Below, in pieces: positions 46,679 through 55,782 of a stretch of 64,000 nt of DNA. Each line of letters starts with the position of its first letter. Within the stretch, counting starts at the first letter, position 1. The position numbers were made by a program, and so were the translations under genes. The stretch lies in IMG/VR virus record IMGVR_UViG_3300042691_044682, positions 28,322-92,321 of that record. One strand, 5' to 3'. The DNA is from a virus. The notes under the pieces are model-generated. The model ran no database searches. It saw nothing but the letters and a program-made list of their open reading frames with translations, and was not told the DNA's origin.

Positions 46679-49600
46679 TCACCTCATCGTCGGCTGGCCG
46701 GCGTCGTTGAGCACACCGCCGGGGGCGAGCTGGCGGACCATCACCGAGGTCACCATGCCTTCCAGGGCGCGGGCGATGTCGTTGCCCATGCGCTGGCCAC
46801 CTCCCTGGCCGCCGCCGCCGCCGCCGCCGCCGTTCACGGTGACGTTGAAGTTGTTGCTGATCGCCGGCCCGCCGCCGCCGCCGGTGCGGACGCCGAGGTT
46901 GCCAGATGGCATGCGCACCAGAGGGACAGCGGCCTCGGGGCCGGCCTCGGCGACCAGCGCGGTGCCGCCGTTCGCCATGGGGACGTACTGGGCGTGGCTG
47001 AAGATCCCGCCGCCGCCCTGGGCAAGGGGGGTGTAGAAGGACCGGCTGTCGAGGACGCCACCAAGGGCCATTGGGCCCAGCACGCTCCCTTCCAGAACGC
47101 CTCCAGACGCCCAGGCAGCCTCAGTCGCGCCCTTTGCAACCGTGCCGGCGCTTCCAGTACCGAAAAGCCAGTTGAAGCCGCCCTGAAGCAGATCACCGCC
47201 CTGCTGCATCAGGATCCGGCTGCCGAGACGGGTGTAGTAGGCCGCCATCTCGGCCATCATCGCCCGCAGCACGTCAGTCGCCTTGCCGCCCTGCAGGATG
47301 ATGCGCTCGAGCGCCTGTCCGGCCGAGTTGCCAAGCTGGTACCAGCCGTCGCGCATCATCCCCACCAGGCGGTCCTGCTCGCGGAGCTGGGCGAGCTGCC
47401 CGGCGCGCTGGACGCGCTCATCCACCTCGTTCGACGACAGGTCGCCGCGATTCCGCTCAAGCGACCGCCGAAGCTGCCGCTCGGCCAGGTCGCGCTGCGC
47501 GAGCCGCGACGAGAAAAAGTAGCCCGAGGTGAACTGAAGATCCCCGATCTCGTCTTCCTGGCGCTGGCGCTCCTCCGGATCGCGGGCGCGCAGCTGCGCG
47601 ATGTAGGAATCGCGCTGCTGGTCCTCGAGCGTCTGTGCCTGGCCAAGCAGGGCCAGGCGCTGCTCGGGCGTCGTCTCCGGCCGGGCGGCCAGGCGGCGCA
47701 GGTTCTCGGTCAGCGGACGCACCTGGTCGATGGCCTGGGCCAGCCCCTGCTGGAACGGCGTCAGGCCCGAGCGGGACAGCGTCTCCATCTGGACGGTGTT
47801 GCGGTCCACTTCGGTGCGGAACCGCTCCATGCTTTCTTCGACGCGCTGCTGCACGTCGGCGGTCGTGAAGCCCCGGACGTCCACACCGGGGTTGTCCTGG
47901 GCGTAGGCCCGCGCCGCGCCGGCGATCGCGGCGTCCGGCCCGTAGAGCCGCCCGCGCGCCGCGCCGACATCCGCCCCGTCCGGCGCGGTGAGGAATCGCG
48001 AGCCGCCGAGGTCCACTCCGGCGCGTGGCGAGCCGTCCGGGTTGACCGCCCAGCGGTGGTTCTGGAGCGTGCCGCGGCGCGCCATCTCGTCGCGGCCATA
48101 GAAGAACGTCGCCCCGCCCGTCGGGTCGCCGACCATGCCCTGCACCAGGTCCATGAGCATCTGGCGCGCTTGCTGGAGCGCGGGATCGTTCGGACGGACC
48201 GCCTGCGCCTGGCCGCGCTGCCAGACCTCGAACTGCCCCGGCGCCCGGACCACGTCGGACACCGTCGAGCCGCCATAGTTGCCGGCGAGGACCCGGTTGA
48301 GGATGGTCGCGGCAACGCCCAGCCGGGCGTCAGGGTTGTTCTCCTCCGTCACGATGGTCCGGGCGCCGTCGTCGAGGTCGGCCGGGGTCATCCGAATGCC
48401 GCCGTAGCGCGCCCCGGCGCGCGCGGCCGCGACCTCCGTCCGGCGCCGTGCCGACACGATCGGGGCATTGGCGCGGTCGGCGTCCTCGCTCGCCCACTGG
48501 GCGCGCCGGATCTGTTCCTCGAGCGCCCGGCCGGGGTCATCCCCCATCCGATTCCGGAGCTCCTCAAGCTCGAGGTCGCGCGCCCTCTGGCGCTGCACCA
48601 CCGGATCGCCCGACCCGCCGACCCGGGTGGCGCGCAGCCGCTCCTCGCGCGCCAGGCGCTCGCGCTCGGCCTGCTCGCGCTGGCGCTGGCGGTAGGCGTC
48701 CTCGACGCGGGTGGCGAGCTCGCTGTCGCTCTGAAGCTGCCGATCGGCCCACTCGTTCGGGTCTTCGCCATCCGGGGCCGGGCGCTCGCGCAGCGCCAGG
48801 GTGCGCCGCGCGTCGCGCTCGGAGCGCTGGGCGTAGGTGCGGTCGCGCTGGAGGATGGACTCCTCGAGGCCGGAACGCTGCGTGGCGAGAATGGTGTTCT
48901 GGGCGCCGATCTCGCGGGTGCGCTCCCGCTCGGCGATCAGCTGCGCCCGGATCGAGGTCTCGATCTCCTTGATCTTGTCGAGCATGCGGCCGTACTCGGC
49001 CGTGCCCTCCTGGCCTGCCCGGGCCATGGCAGCGGCAGCCTCGCGCAGCGGCGCGAGCTGCTGGTTGACCTGCATGCTGTCGCGGGTGGCGACGGGGTCG
49101 TCGCCGCGGCGCAGCGCCCCGAGCAGGTACTCCTGCTGCTCGCCCTGGCGCCGGGCGGCGAAGAGCGTCTGCTGGGCGCGCTGGACCTCCTGCGCGAAGT
49201 CGCCTTGCAGGATCTGCGCCTGGCCGGCCGCGCCCGGCTGCTGGCTCGCCCGCAGCGCCCGCCGCGCGCGCAGGGCGGCGCCGGTGCCTTCCGTGGCCCC
49301 GCCGCGCCCCAGGATGTCGCCCTCCTCCTCGGCGTCGGCGATCCGGCGCGCTAGGTCGTCGGAAGCGCGGGCCCGGCGCTCGTCGATCTGGCGGTCGAGC
49401 TCGGCAACCTCCTGGCGGATGCGGATGCCGCGACGGCGGGCGTCGCCGATGGTGGTCTCGGCCCGGACGATGATCTCGGCGATGCGCTGCGCGCGGTCCG
49501 CCTCGGCCTCGGTGCCCCCGGCATTGCCAGCGAAGGCCTCGAGGCCGTAGTCATCCCCGACCTGGCCGGAGCCACCCCGCCCGATCGCCGCCATCCGCTG

Positions 49601-51055
49601 CCGCCGCTCGCCGCCCCGGATGAGGTCGGACATATCGTTGGCGAATAGCGTCTCCTCGCGCCGCTCGATGGCGTAGCGCTGGTTCGGGCTCAGCCGCGCC
49701 ATGATGTCCTGCGGCATGAGCTGGTCGAAGCCCGCCGTCTCGACGCCGAACTGGTTGGCAGCCTCGATCATCATGCGCTGACGCTGCCGGTTGAACGGCA
49801 GCAGCGAGCCCTGGAACGACATCGCGTCCGTGGCCGAGTTGAAGCCCCCCACGCGCTCGTTCACCGGGCGGGTGTCCTGGCGCGGCGTCACCTCGCCGGT
49901 GCCGAACGCGTTCAGCGCGTGGCGATAGAGCGCCCGGCCGCCGACAGCGAAGGTCCCCCAGAAGCCCGTCTGCTGCGCCTCATTGAGCGCGTCCTCTTCG
50001 ATCGTCTGCGCACGGAGGCTGAATTCGTCGGATCCCAGCCAACGCAGCGCGCGCTCGGAGGCGCGGTAGTTGGTAACGGCGCCGCCCATGATCATGCCGG
50101 GCAAGGTGCCGGTGGCATAGCCACGGGCCATCGGATCGGCGATGTAGCCGGGGCTCCGCTCGTAGGTGCTGCGGCTTTGCGCCCCGGTGTCGCGCAAGCG
50201 CTCCAGTTCCCGGCGCCGCGAAGCGTCGCTCTGGAACCATCCCTGCCCCCGGTCGTGCCAGCCGTATTCCCGCTCGAGGTCGGCATCCTCGGTGTTCCGG
50301 AGCTCGCGCTCCCGGCGGGACGCCACCAGGCCGTTGCGCAGCTCGGCGATGCGCCGGGCCTCGGCGTCGGCCGTCATGTCGCGCTGGCGCTGGCCGATGG
50401 TGCGGTACTCGGGATCCAGCAGCGCCGCGATGCCGGCCGTCGTCATCGGGCCCAGGAGCGCCTGGATGTCGGACCCGGTCCTCGCATCCATCCGCTGGGC
50501 GCGCAGGCGCTCGGTGAACTCGCGCAGGACCGCCGCGGGGTCGCCTCCCCGGCCCTCGGTCGACACCCCGTAGTCACGCAGGATGCGGCGCGCCCGCTCG
50601 CCCTCCTCGGAGACGTCGCGCAGCGCGCTCGAGATGCGGGCGAGGCCCTGGGACGTCTCGGCCGACGAGATGCCGATGTTCCGGCTCGTCCGGACGAACA
50701 TCTCCATCCCGACGGCGGTCGTGTTGAAGGCCGTCGCCGCGGCCTCGATCTGCCCCACCATCTGGCGGAGCTCGCGCATGTTGCCCGAGCCCGCGGCGAG
50801 CGACTGGGTCAGCTCGTTGAGGCGGCCGACGAGGCCCTCGATGCTGCGCTGCGCGTTGGTCGTGTCGCGCTGGAACAGCTCCAGCTCGGCGCGCAGCGCG
50901 CGCATGGGGTCGCGCCCCTCGGCGATGGCGCGGTTGACCTTGACCTGCGCCTCCGCGACCTCGGATGCCGACAGCTTCAGGGCGTCGAGGTCGGTCTTGG
51001 CGCGGCGCGAATCCGAGCTGTCGATCGCGAACGAGAGGGCGGCGACATCAACCAT
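46679..51055 (-). CDS. tape measure protein with embedded SleB-like hydrolase
   Basis: The 1458-residue protein opens with a coiled N-terminus (SFAIDSSDSRRAKTDLDALKLSASEV). Long Arg/Glu-rich helical stretches follow. Residues about 890-1030 resemble a SleB cell-wall hydrolase (DDGARTIVTEENNPDARLGVAATILNRV...SDVVRAPGQFEVWQ), with Glu as the likely catalytic residue. The C-terminus (GEAGPEAAVPL-type VAEAGPEAAVPLVRM, then Gly-rich) is usual for tape measures. Length predicts a tail of roughly 200 nm by the standard 0.15 nm per residue rule. Confidence 0.88.
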   Translation of the reverse strand: MVDVAALSFAIDSSDSRRAKTDLDALKLSASEVAEAQVKVNRAIAEGRDPMRALRAELELFQRDTTNAQRSIEGLVGRLNELTQSLAAGSGNMRELRQMVGQIEAAATAFNTTAVGMEMFVRTSRNIGISSAETSQGLARISSALRDVSEEGERARRILRDYGVSTEGRGGDPAAVLREFTERLRAQRMDARTGSDIQALLGPMTTAGIAALLDPEYRTIGQRQRDMTADAEARRIAELRNGLVASRRERELRNTEDADLEREYGWHDRGQGWFQSDASRRRELERLRDTGAQSRSTYERSPGYIADPMARGYATGTLPGMIMGGAVTNYRASERALRWLGSDEFSLRAQTIEEDALNEAQQTGFWGTFAVGGRALYRHALNAFGTGEVTPRQDTRPVNERVGGFNSATDAMSFQGSLLPFNRQRQRMMIEAANQFGVETAGFDQLMPQDIMARLSPNQRYAIERREETLFANDMSDLIRGGERRQRMAAIGRGGSGQVGDDYGLEAFAGNAGGTEAEADRAQRIAEIIVRAETTIGDARRRGIRIRQEVAELDRQIDERRARASDDLARRIADAEEEGDILGRGGATEGTGAALRARRALRASQQPGAAGQAQILQGDFAQEVQRAQQTLFAARRQGEQQEYLLGALRRGDDPVATRDSMQVNQQLAPLREAAAAMARAGQEGTAEYGRMLDKIKEIETSIRAQLIAERERTREIGAQNTILATQRSGLEESILQRDRTYAQRSERDARRTLALRERPAPDGEDPNEWADRQLQSDSELATRVEDAYRQRQREQAERERLAREERLRATRVGGSGDPVVQRQRARDLELEELRNRMGDDPGRALEEQIRRAQWASEDADRANAPIVSARRRTEVAAARAGARYGGIRMTPADLDDGARTIVTEENNPDARLGVAATILNRVLAGNYGGSTVSDVVRAPGQFEVWQRGQAQAVRPNDPALQQARQMLMDLVQGMVGDPTGGATFFYGRDEMARRGTLQNHRWAVNPDGSPRAGVDLGGSRFLTAPDGADVGAARGRLYGPDAAIAGAARAYAQDNPGVDVRGFTTADVQQRVEESMERFRTEVDRNTVQMETLSRSGLTPFQQGLAQAIDQVRPLTENLRRLAARPETTPEQRLALLGQAQTLEDQQRDSYIAQLRARDPEERQRQEDEIGDLQFTSGYFFSSRLAQRDLAERQLRRSLERNRGDLSSNEVDERVQRAGQLAQLREQDRLVGMMRDGWYQLGNSAGQALERIILQGGKATDVLRAMMAEMAAYYTRLGSRILMQQGGDLLQGGFNWLFGTGSAGTVAKGATEAAWASGGVLEGSVLGPMALGGVLDSRSFYTPLAQGGGGIFSHAQYVPMANGGTALVAEAGPEAAVPLVRMPSGNLGVRTGGGGGPAISNNFNVTVNGGGGGGGGQGGGQRMGNDIARALEGMVTSVMVRQLAPGGVLNDAGQPTMR

Positions 51056-51440
51056 CCTCGGGTGCTCCCTTCGTCCGCATCACGTGCAGCCAGGTCTGGT
51101 CGAGCAGGTCGAGCATGAAGAGCTCGACCTGGTTGAGCGGCTCACCCCGAAGCTGCGACCAGGCGAGGATCTCGCTGTCGCGCAGCGGCGCCGGAACGCC
51201 GCCGTCGAGGTAGGAGCGTGTGCCGCACAGCCGGTAGAACACCGGGAGAATCCGATGCAGTTCCGGCGGCGGGGGCGGCGGCTCGGATGGCAGCCCGAAG
51301 GATGCCATCTGCTCCGCCGTCATGCCCTGGCGCTTCGCGCTGGCGAGGTGGTCGCGCAGCGATGACCCGTCAGGCTGCGGTACGTCGAGGCGAAACGCGG
51401 CCTTGGCCCAGGCCTCGATGCGCCGCCTCAGCCGGCCAAA
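51048..51440 (-). CDS. tail assembly chaperone T part (-1 frame extension)
   Basis: This open frame has no good start of its own before 51323 and is reached by a -1 shift at 51437-51443. It adds about 129 residues (RLRRRIEAWAKAAFRLD... ending TKGAPEDG). The fusion product would be about 265 residues. The end overlaps the tape measure start by eight bases. The arrangement equals lambda G-T. Confidence 0.75.
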   Translation of the reverse strand, partial: FGRLRRRIEAWAKAAFRLDVPQPDGSSLRDHLASAKRQGMTAEQMASFGLPSEPPPPPPELHRILPVFYRLCGTRSYLDGGVPAPLRDSEILAWSQLRGEPLNQVELFMLDLLDQTWLHVMRTKGAPEDG

Positions 51441-51844
51441 AAATTGCCGGTCTCGTTGATGAAGCCGTAGGCCCGCGGGCGCAGCCAGAGGAACCGCTTG
51501 TCGGCCCAGAACTTCTGGGCGTTCGCCGCGTTGAAGTCGAAGGGGCCGCCGTCGAGCTGGTCGAAGTTCCAGCCGCGCGTCGCCTCCACCAGGAAGCGGA
51601 CGTCCCAGGCCTCCATCTGCTCCGGCGTCGGGGTCCGGCCGTCCGCCTCGAGGGCGTTGCGCTCGTCGGTGATGCTGCGCTGGCAGGCGCGCAGCACGGC
51701 GCTCGCCTGGCCGAGGAGGACGATGTGCACGGCCTCCTTGTCGGCCCGCAGGAAGGGCTGGCCGGTGGTCGGGTGGTACAGCTTCATGGGCCTGCCCTGC
51801 TCGGCGGCGGTCAGGGCGTCGAGGCGGCCGATATCGAACTGCAT
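51428..51844 (-). CDS. tail assembly chaperone G-like
   Basis: The 138-residue protein lies between the tail tube and the tape measure. Notable segments are TTGQPFLRADKEAVHIVLLGQASAV, WDVRFLVEATRGWNFDQL and FWADKRFLWLRPRAYGFINETGNF. Position, size and the frameshift site at its end mark it as the G-type chaperone that guides tube assembly on the tape measure. Confidence 0.75.
   Translation of the reverse strand: MQFDIGRLDALTAAEQGRPMKLYHPTTGQPFLRADKEAVHIVLLGQASAVLRACQRSITDERNALEADGRTPTPEQMEAWDVRFLVEATRGWNFDQLDGGPFDFNAANAQKFWADKRFLWLRPRAYGFINETGNFLAG
51437..51443 (-). other. slippery heptamer for -1 frameshift
   Basis: The heptamer T TTT TTG spans the last codons of the chaperone gene, seven codons or fewer before the zero-frame stop at 51428. 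A -1 shift reads straight into the downstream frame with no stop until 51048. The X-XXY-YYZ form is met exactly. Confidence 0.75.
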
Positions 51845-51890
51845 GGATCCTCCGGGGGAATGGGGGAGTGGGGGTGGGGGGAAGCCAGGA

Positions 51891-53111
51891 TCAGGCGAGG
51901 CTGTCCTGCATGATGATCGTCGAGGCGTCGTACTTGGTGCCGGAGCCGGCGCCCGTGACGTGCTCGAAGGCCTGGAACGAGAGCATCTGCATCAGGCTGC
52001 GGTCGCCGTCGTTCCGCTGGTTCGACATCATCTTCACGCGGTTCATGACGATGGTGGCGAAGTCGGCGTTCGCGGTGCTGCCCGTGGTCAGCCACAGGTG
52101 CAGGTCCACCTCGGTCTCCTGGTCGAACAGCGTCAGGAGGGAGTTGTCCTTGAGCAGGGCGTTGAGCTGGCCCTGGGCGGTGATGACGCCCGCGAAGACC
52201 TCCGGGACGATGTTCGAGCCGACGACCGGCGGGGCATCGACGGGCGCGGCGATGGTGATCTGCGCGCCCGTGATGTAGGCGACGTCGGCGCCGTTGAAGC
52301 GCACGCGCCCGTTCACCGCGGCGAGGCTGTTGGCGCTGTTCGGCGCCGTCGCCGCCGGATAGGCCTGGGTGGCCGTGAAGGCCATGTCCTGGCCGACCAT
52401 CTGGAAGTCGACGGTGGCGAAGCCGGTGGCGGGCAGGTTCAGGCGCGCCGCCTGCATGGTCATGCCGAGCCCGCGGTTGGAGGTGGCCGTTGCACCGTCC
52501 GGCATCCACTCCTCGATCGAGTGCGACATGAATTCGTGGCCGCTGACCGGCACGAAGCTCTTCTTGCCGACGACCGAGCAGGTGATCGAGGTCTGCTGCG
52601 CGACCGTCGTCACGTTCTCGGGCGCCACGTTGTAGACGGTCATCACCGTCGCATCGAGGTCCTTGATGCGGAAGTTCCGGGCGTTGTTGTCCACGCCTCC
52701 GGAGATGAAGCCGGAGAAGCGCACCACGTCGCCGACCTTGAACCCGTCGGTCAGCCAGGAGCCGGAGGCGCGGGTGAAGGTGCCGGCGGTGCCGTTCGGC
52801 GTGATCGAGAGCGAGCTGACGCTGACGCCGGCCGCGAAGGGCTTGCGCAGCATGTTCTCGAAGAACGCCACGTAGGAGCCGGGGCTCCACTGGCCGTTCA
52901 TGTTCGCGGTGACGCGGCGCACGCCATGGCGGCCGTCACGGACCTGCTGGCTCGGCAGGATCTCCTGGGACTGGTAGGCGTCCTTGTTCAGGTTCATCAC
53001 GAAGTTGACGCGGCGGAGCTGCTGCGCCGTGGCCGCGGAGAGCGTCCCGAAGGTCGTCTCCTTGGCGATCGCGATGACCTTGTTCACGCCCTTCTTGTAG
53101 GAACCGGACAT
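51891..53111 (-). CDS. major tail tube protein
   Basis: The 406-residue protein begins MSGSYKKGVNKVIAIAKETTFGTLSAATAQQLRRVNF, typical of tail tube proteins, and is beta-rich throughout with NMNGQWSPGSYVAFFENMLRK. It is longer than lambda V, perhaps from extra surface domains (residues about 100-190). A terminator lies directly upstream on the same strand, so it probably has its own promoter. Confidence 0.8.
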   Translation of the reverse strand: MSGSYKKGVNKVIAIAKETTFGTLSAATAQQLRRVNFVMNLNKDAYQSQEILPSQQVRDGRHGVRRVTANMNGQWSPGSYVAFFENMLRKPFAAGVSVSSLSITPNGTAGTFTRASGSWLTDGFKVGDVVRFSGFISGGVDNNARNFRIKDLDATVMTVYNVAPENVTTVAQQTSITCSVVGKKSFVPVSGHEFMSHSIEEWMPDGATATSNRGLGMTMQAARLNLPATGFATVDFQMVGQDMAFTATQAYPAATAPNSANSLAAVNGRVRFNGADVAYITGAQITIAAPVDAPPVVGSNIVPEVFAGVITAQGQLNALLKDNSLLTLFDQETEVDLHLWLTTGSTANADFATIVMNRVKMMSNQRNDGDRSLMQMLSFQAFEHVTGAGSGTKYDASTIIMQDSLA

Positions 53112-53132
53112 GCGGGGTGGCCCTCAACGAAA

Positions 53133-53154
53133 AAGGGCGCCCGAAGGCGCCCTT
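53133..53154 (-). terminator. terminator upstream of tail tube gene
   Basis: AAGGGCGCC pairs with GGCGCCCTT around TTCG on the - strand, followed by TTTTTCG. It sits between the head-completion genes and the tail tube gene. Confidence 0.75.
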
Positions 53155-53200
53155 GTGGGTGGATGGATGGGCCTGCCCGCTGGCGGCCCGGCTCGGTGGA

Positions 53201-53404
53201 TCAGCCCTCGTCGGGCTCGGGGGCGGGGGAAAGCTCGTCCTCGGCGGCCGGCGCCTGATCCTGCGCCAGCAGGCTGCGCCGCAGCGCCCAGTCGCGATGC
53301 TCTGGCGTGGCGCCGCGCGCGGCGAGCTCCTCGTCGGTGAAGGTCTCGCCGGGCCGGTAGGTCCAGCCCGCCATGTCGAACTGGTGGACGACGCGATAGG
53401 TCAT
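53201..53404 (-). CDS. small head-tail region protein, 67 aa
   Basis: The protein reads MTYRVVHQFDMAGWTYRPGETFTDEELAARGATPEHRDWALR, with a Pro/Glu-rich acidic end. It overlaps the tail terminator gene by ATGA. Its small size and composition are common for phage proteins beside the tail tube; the function is unknown. Confidence 0.6.
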   Translation of the reverse strand: MTYRVVHQFDMAGWTYRPGETFTDEELAARGATPEHRDWALRRSLLAQDQAPAAEDELSPAPEPDEG

Positions 53405-53805
53405 GCGGGGATCTCCTCGGCGAACCATCCGATGAGGACCGGATAGTTGTTCCAGTCGATCGCGGCGTAGGCCGGCTGGATCGAGCGGGTCTCGATGATC
53501 ACGCGCGCCGCGCCCTGCACCAGCGTCAGGCCGCGCGGGAAATGGTCGCGGACTGCCTCGGCGCGGATCCGGGCGGGCTTGGGGCCCTCGTTCATCGGGT
53601 GCGCCACCAGCAGCTGCAGCGTGCCCTGCCAGAGCTCCGGTGAGGACGCACCGACGCCCATGGGCGAGGCTGCGCGCGCGGCGATCTGGGCGGTGATGTA
53701 GGCCTGCCCCTTGGTGGGGCTGAAGGGCCGCCCCCACCAGGCGATGGTCTCGCCCGACAGGGTGAGCAGCCGCGCCTCGAGGGCGGCCTCGATGTCGGTG
53801 ATCAT
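53401..53805 (-). CDS. tail terminator (DUF4128/U-like)
   Basis: The 134-residue protein fits tail terminators. MITDIEAALEARLLTLSGETIAWWGRPFSPTKGQAYITAQI is the characteristic opening of the DUF4128 group, and VIIETRSIQPAYAAIDWNNYPVLIG ends it. It stops tube growth and joins the tail to the head. It overlaps the homing endonuclease stop by ATGA. Confidence 0.72.
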   Translation of the reverse strand: MITDIEAALEARLLTLSGETIAWWGRPFSPTKGQAYITAQIAARAASPMGVGASSPELWQGTLQLLVAHPMNEGPKPARIRAEAVRDHFPRGLTLVQGAARVIIETRSIQPAYAAIDWNNYPVLIGWFAEEIPA

Positions 53806-54605
53806 GCGCCGGCCCTCCTCTTTTCCCACATGCGCCGGCTGGCATCGCCAATCCCTCGGCGGTGTTCGGGGGAGAGGGTCTTGCCCAGCTTCGCCGCCCG
53901 CATCTTCGCTTTGGCCTCAGCGCTGTGGGTCTTCGGTGCGACCGATCGGAGCTGCGCCGCTTTGGCCGCCCGCGCCTCGTCCGTCATGGTCTCCTTGCGC
54001 GTTTCCGCACCCCGTCGATTGCCTTCGATCATCGCCGGGGACATGCCGTTCGGCCACATGGCCTTTCGGCGGACCCAAGCGGCGCGGAGCTTCTCCTTCT
54101 GCGCCTCGCTCATCGGCTTCCCGGCGTTGGCCGGCCCGCCATTCGTGGCCCGCCACTCCGCCAGGGTCTTCACTGCCTGTTCGCGCCGCTCTGGCGGCAG
54201 GCAGCGGCCACGATGGCCTGCCCCGATCTTCGCGCAGACGTCTGCCGGGCGCCGCTTGCCTCGGTGGAATGCGCCGATCCGCGCCTTGGCCTCGTCCGAC
54301 ATGACGTTGCCGAAGGCGCCGTCACCGCCCTTGGTCAGGTTGTAGCCGGAGGCGGAGCGATAGGTGCCGCACTGATCGATGAGGATGCGCTCCAAGGCGC
54401 ACAGGTCATCCCAGGTTCGCGCGCTGGCGATCTGCTCGACCGTGAACGCCTCCGGCCCGTGCTTGCGGATCGCCGCGTAGAGCGCGCCCTTCCGCCCCGC
54501 CTGGGCGTTGCGCAGATGCATCTTCCAGCGCTCCTCGACGGAGCCCTTGGTGATGCCGATGTAGCTGCGCCCGGTGCGGTCGTGCCGCACCACGTAGGCC
54601 GGCAT
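53802..54605 (-). CDS. GIY-YIG homing endonuclease
   Basis: The N-terminus of this 267-residue protein is a GIY-YIG nuclease: YVVRHDRTGRSYIGITKGSVEERWKMHL with Tyr, Gly and Arg, then LCALERILI with the metal-binding Glu. Residues about 100-267 are NUMOD3-like repeats (SDEAKARIGAFHRGK; SEAQKEKLRAAW; SAEAKAKMRAAKLGK) that contact DNA. It stands between the neck and terminator genes with ATGA junctions on both sides. No intron is seen. Confidence 0.88.
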   Translation of the reverse strand: MPAYVVRHDRTGRSYIGITKGSVEERWKMHLRNAQAGRKGALYAAIRKHGPEAFTVEQIASARTWDDLCALERILIDQCGTYRSASGYNLTKGGDGAFGNVMSDEAKARIGAFHRGKRRPADVCAKIGAGHRGRCLPPERREQAVKTLAEWRATNGGPANAGKPMSEAQKEKLRAAWVRRKAMWPNGMSPAMIEGNRRGAETRKETMTDEARAAKAAQLRSVAPKTHSAEAKAKMRAAKLGKTLSPEHRRGIGDASRRMWEKRRAGA

Positions 54606-55189
54606 CAGCCCTGCCCGATGACGCGGCGAACCGCCTTCTGCGCAATGGACGGGATCTCGGCCACGGTCTGCTGGACCATGCCTCGCCCGTGCACGTGAGT
54701 TATCGATCCGTCAGCCCTCTGAACCTGCCTTCCGGCTTCGATGCTTCTAGCATACCGCACCGGATTGACGATGCGGATCTTCTCGCCGAGCTGCGCCTGC
54801 GTGAATGGAACGAGGGTCGGATCCTCCAGGCTGCGCACGAAGCCCTCGGCGGCCTCCTGGGCTGCCATGCCGCCGGCGATGCTGCCCGCGATGCCGCCGA
54901 CCGGGCCGCCCAGCGCGGTCCCCGCCGCGGCGCCAGCCGCGCCGCCCGCGAAGCCGGCGGCGATGCCGGCGGCGATCTCGGCGGTGCTCTTGATGCCCTC
55001 GCGGCGCTCCACCGGGAGGTCGGAACTGTCGGTGACCGCCTGCCAGTTCGACCGGAGCCAGCCGGTGCGGACCGGGGTGAGCTCCTTCACGCGGGTCAGC
55101 GCATCCCAGGCGATGGCGATGAAGGCTTCGCGCGCCCGCCCCTCGGCCTTGTCGCACCACCGCCCGACCTGAGTGGCGAAGTCGTCCAT
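54605..55189 (-). CDS. HK97 gp10-like neck protein with glycine-zipper insertion
   Basis: The 194-residue protein has the gp10 opening (DDFATQVGRWCDKAEGRAREAFIAIAWDALTRVKELTPVRTGWLRSNW). An uncommon hydrophobic Gly/Ala block (residues about 67-112, AAGIAAGFAGGAAGAAAGTA...) splits the usual domain. The C-terminal half (IVNPVRYARSIEAGRQVQ...HGRGMVQQTV) is standard. Confidence 0.72.
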   Translation of the reverse strand: MDDFATQVGRWCDKAEGRAREAFIAIAWDALTRVKELTPVRTGWLRSNWQAVTDSSDLPVERREGIKSTAEIAAGIAAGFAGGAAGAAAGTALGGPVGGIAGSIAGGMAAQEAAEGFVRSLEDPTLVPFTQAQLGEKIRIVNPVRYARSIEAGRQVQRADGSITHVHGRGMVQQTVAEIPSIAQKAVRRVIGQG

Positions 55190-55782
55190 CAGCGCACCTG
55201 CACGCGCCAGGTGACGGCGATGCCCTCCTCCATGATCGGCTGCGCCACCACGACCGACCGGATGTCGCCGCCGGGCAGCGCCACCTCGTCGCCGGATGCC
55301 GGCGGCCAGGGAAGGTTGCCGGCGGCGATGGTGAGGAAGAGGTCACGCATCTCAACCAGCGTACCGTCCGGGATGCGCTCGCCCAGGCCCTGGATCTCGG
55401 CCGGGACGTCCGCACGCACGTTGAGCCATTCGACCGCCACCGCGGCGCCGTCGGCCAAGCCGACCGGCAGGCCGGCGGTGATGGTCACCGTGGCGGCGTT
55501 GTTGTCCGCGACGGCGTCGGCGGCGACGGCCAGGATGGCATCCCCGATGCGCAGCAGGTCGCCGGCGATGAAGCGGCCGACCATGGCGGTGCCGCGCAGG
55601 CCGAAGGTGGTCGCGCCGGCGAGCGGGTTGCCATTCACCACCAGGCCGGCGATGCGCGCGGGGTTCGGCGCGGGATCGGGGCCGGCGAGGCGGGTGATGT
55701 GGCGGTAGGTCACGCGGCCGCCCTGGCGCCGCTGGTCGCGGCGCGCGACGCGGGCGAGGAGGCGGTCGGTGCGGCGGCTCAC
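55189..55782 (-). CDS. head closure/adaptor-like protein, 197 aa
   Basis: A basic start (MSRRTDRLLARVARRDQRRQGGRVTYRHITR) is followed by a beta barrel (PLAGATTFGLRGTAMVGRFIAGDLLRIGDAIL). It fits head-tail closure proteins of siphoviruses by position and fold. It overlaps both neighbours by ATGA. Confidence 0.62.
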   Translation of the reverse strand: MSRRTDRLLARVARRDQRRQGGRVTYRHITRLAGPDPAPNPARIAGLVVNGNPLAGATTFGLRGTAMVGRFIAGDLLRIGDAILAVAADAVADNNAATVTITAGLPVGLADGAAVAVEWLNVRADVPAEIQGLGERIPDGTLVEMRDLFLTIAAGNLPWPPASGDEVALPGGDIRSVVVAQPIMEEGIAVTWRVQVR

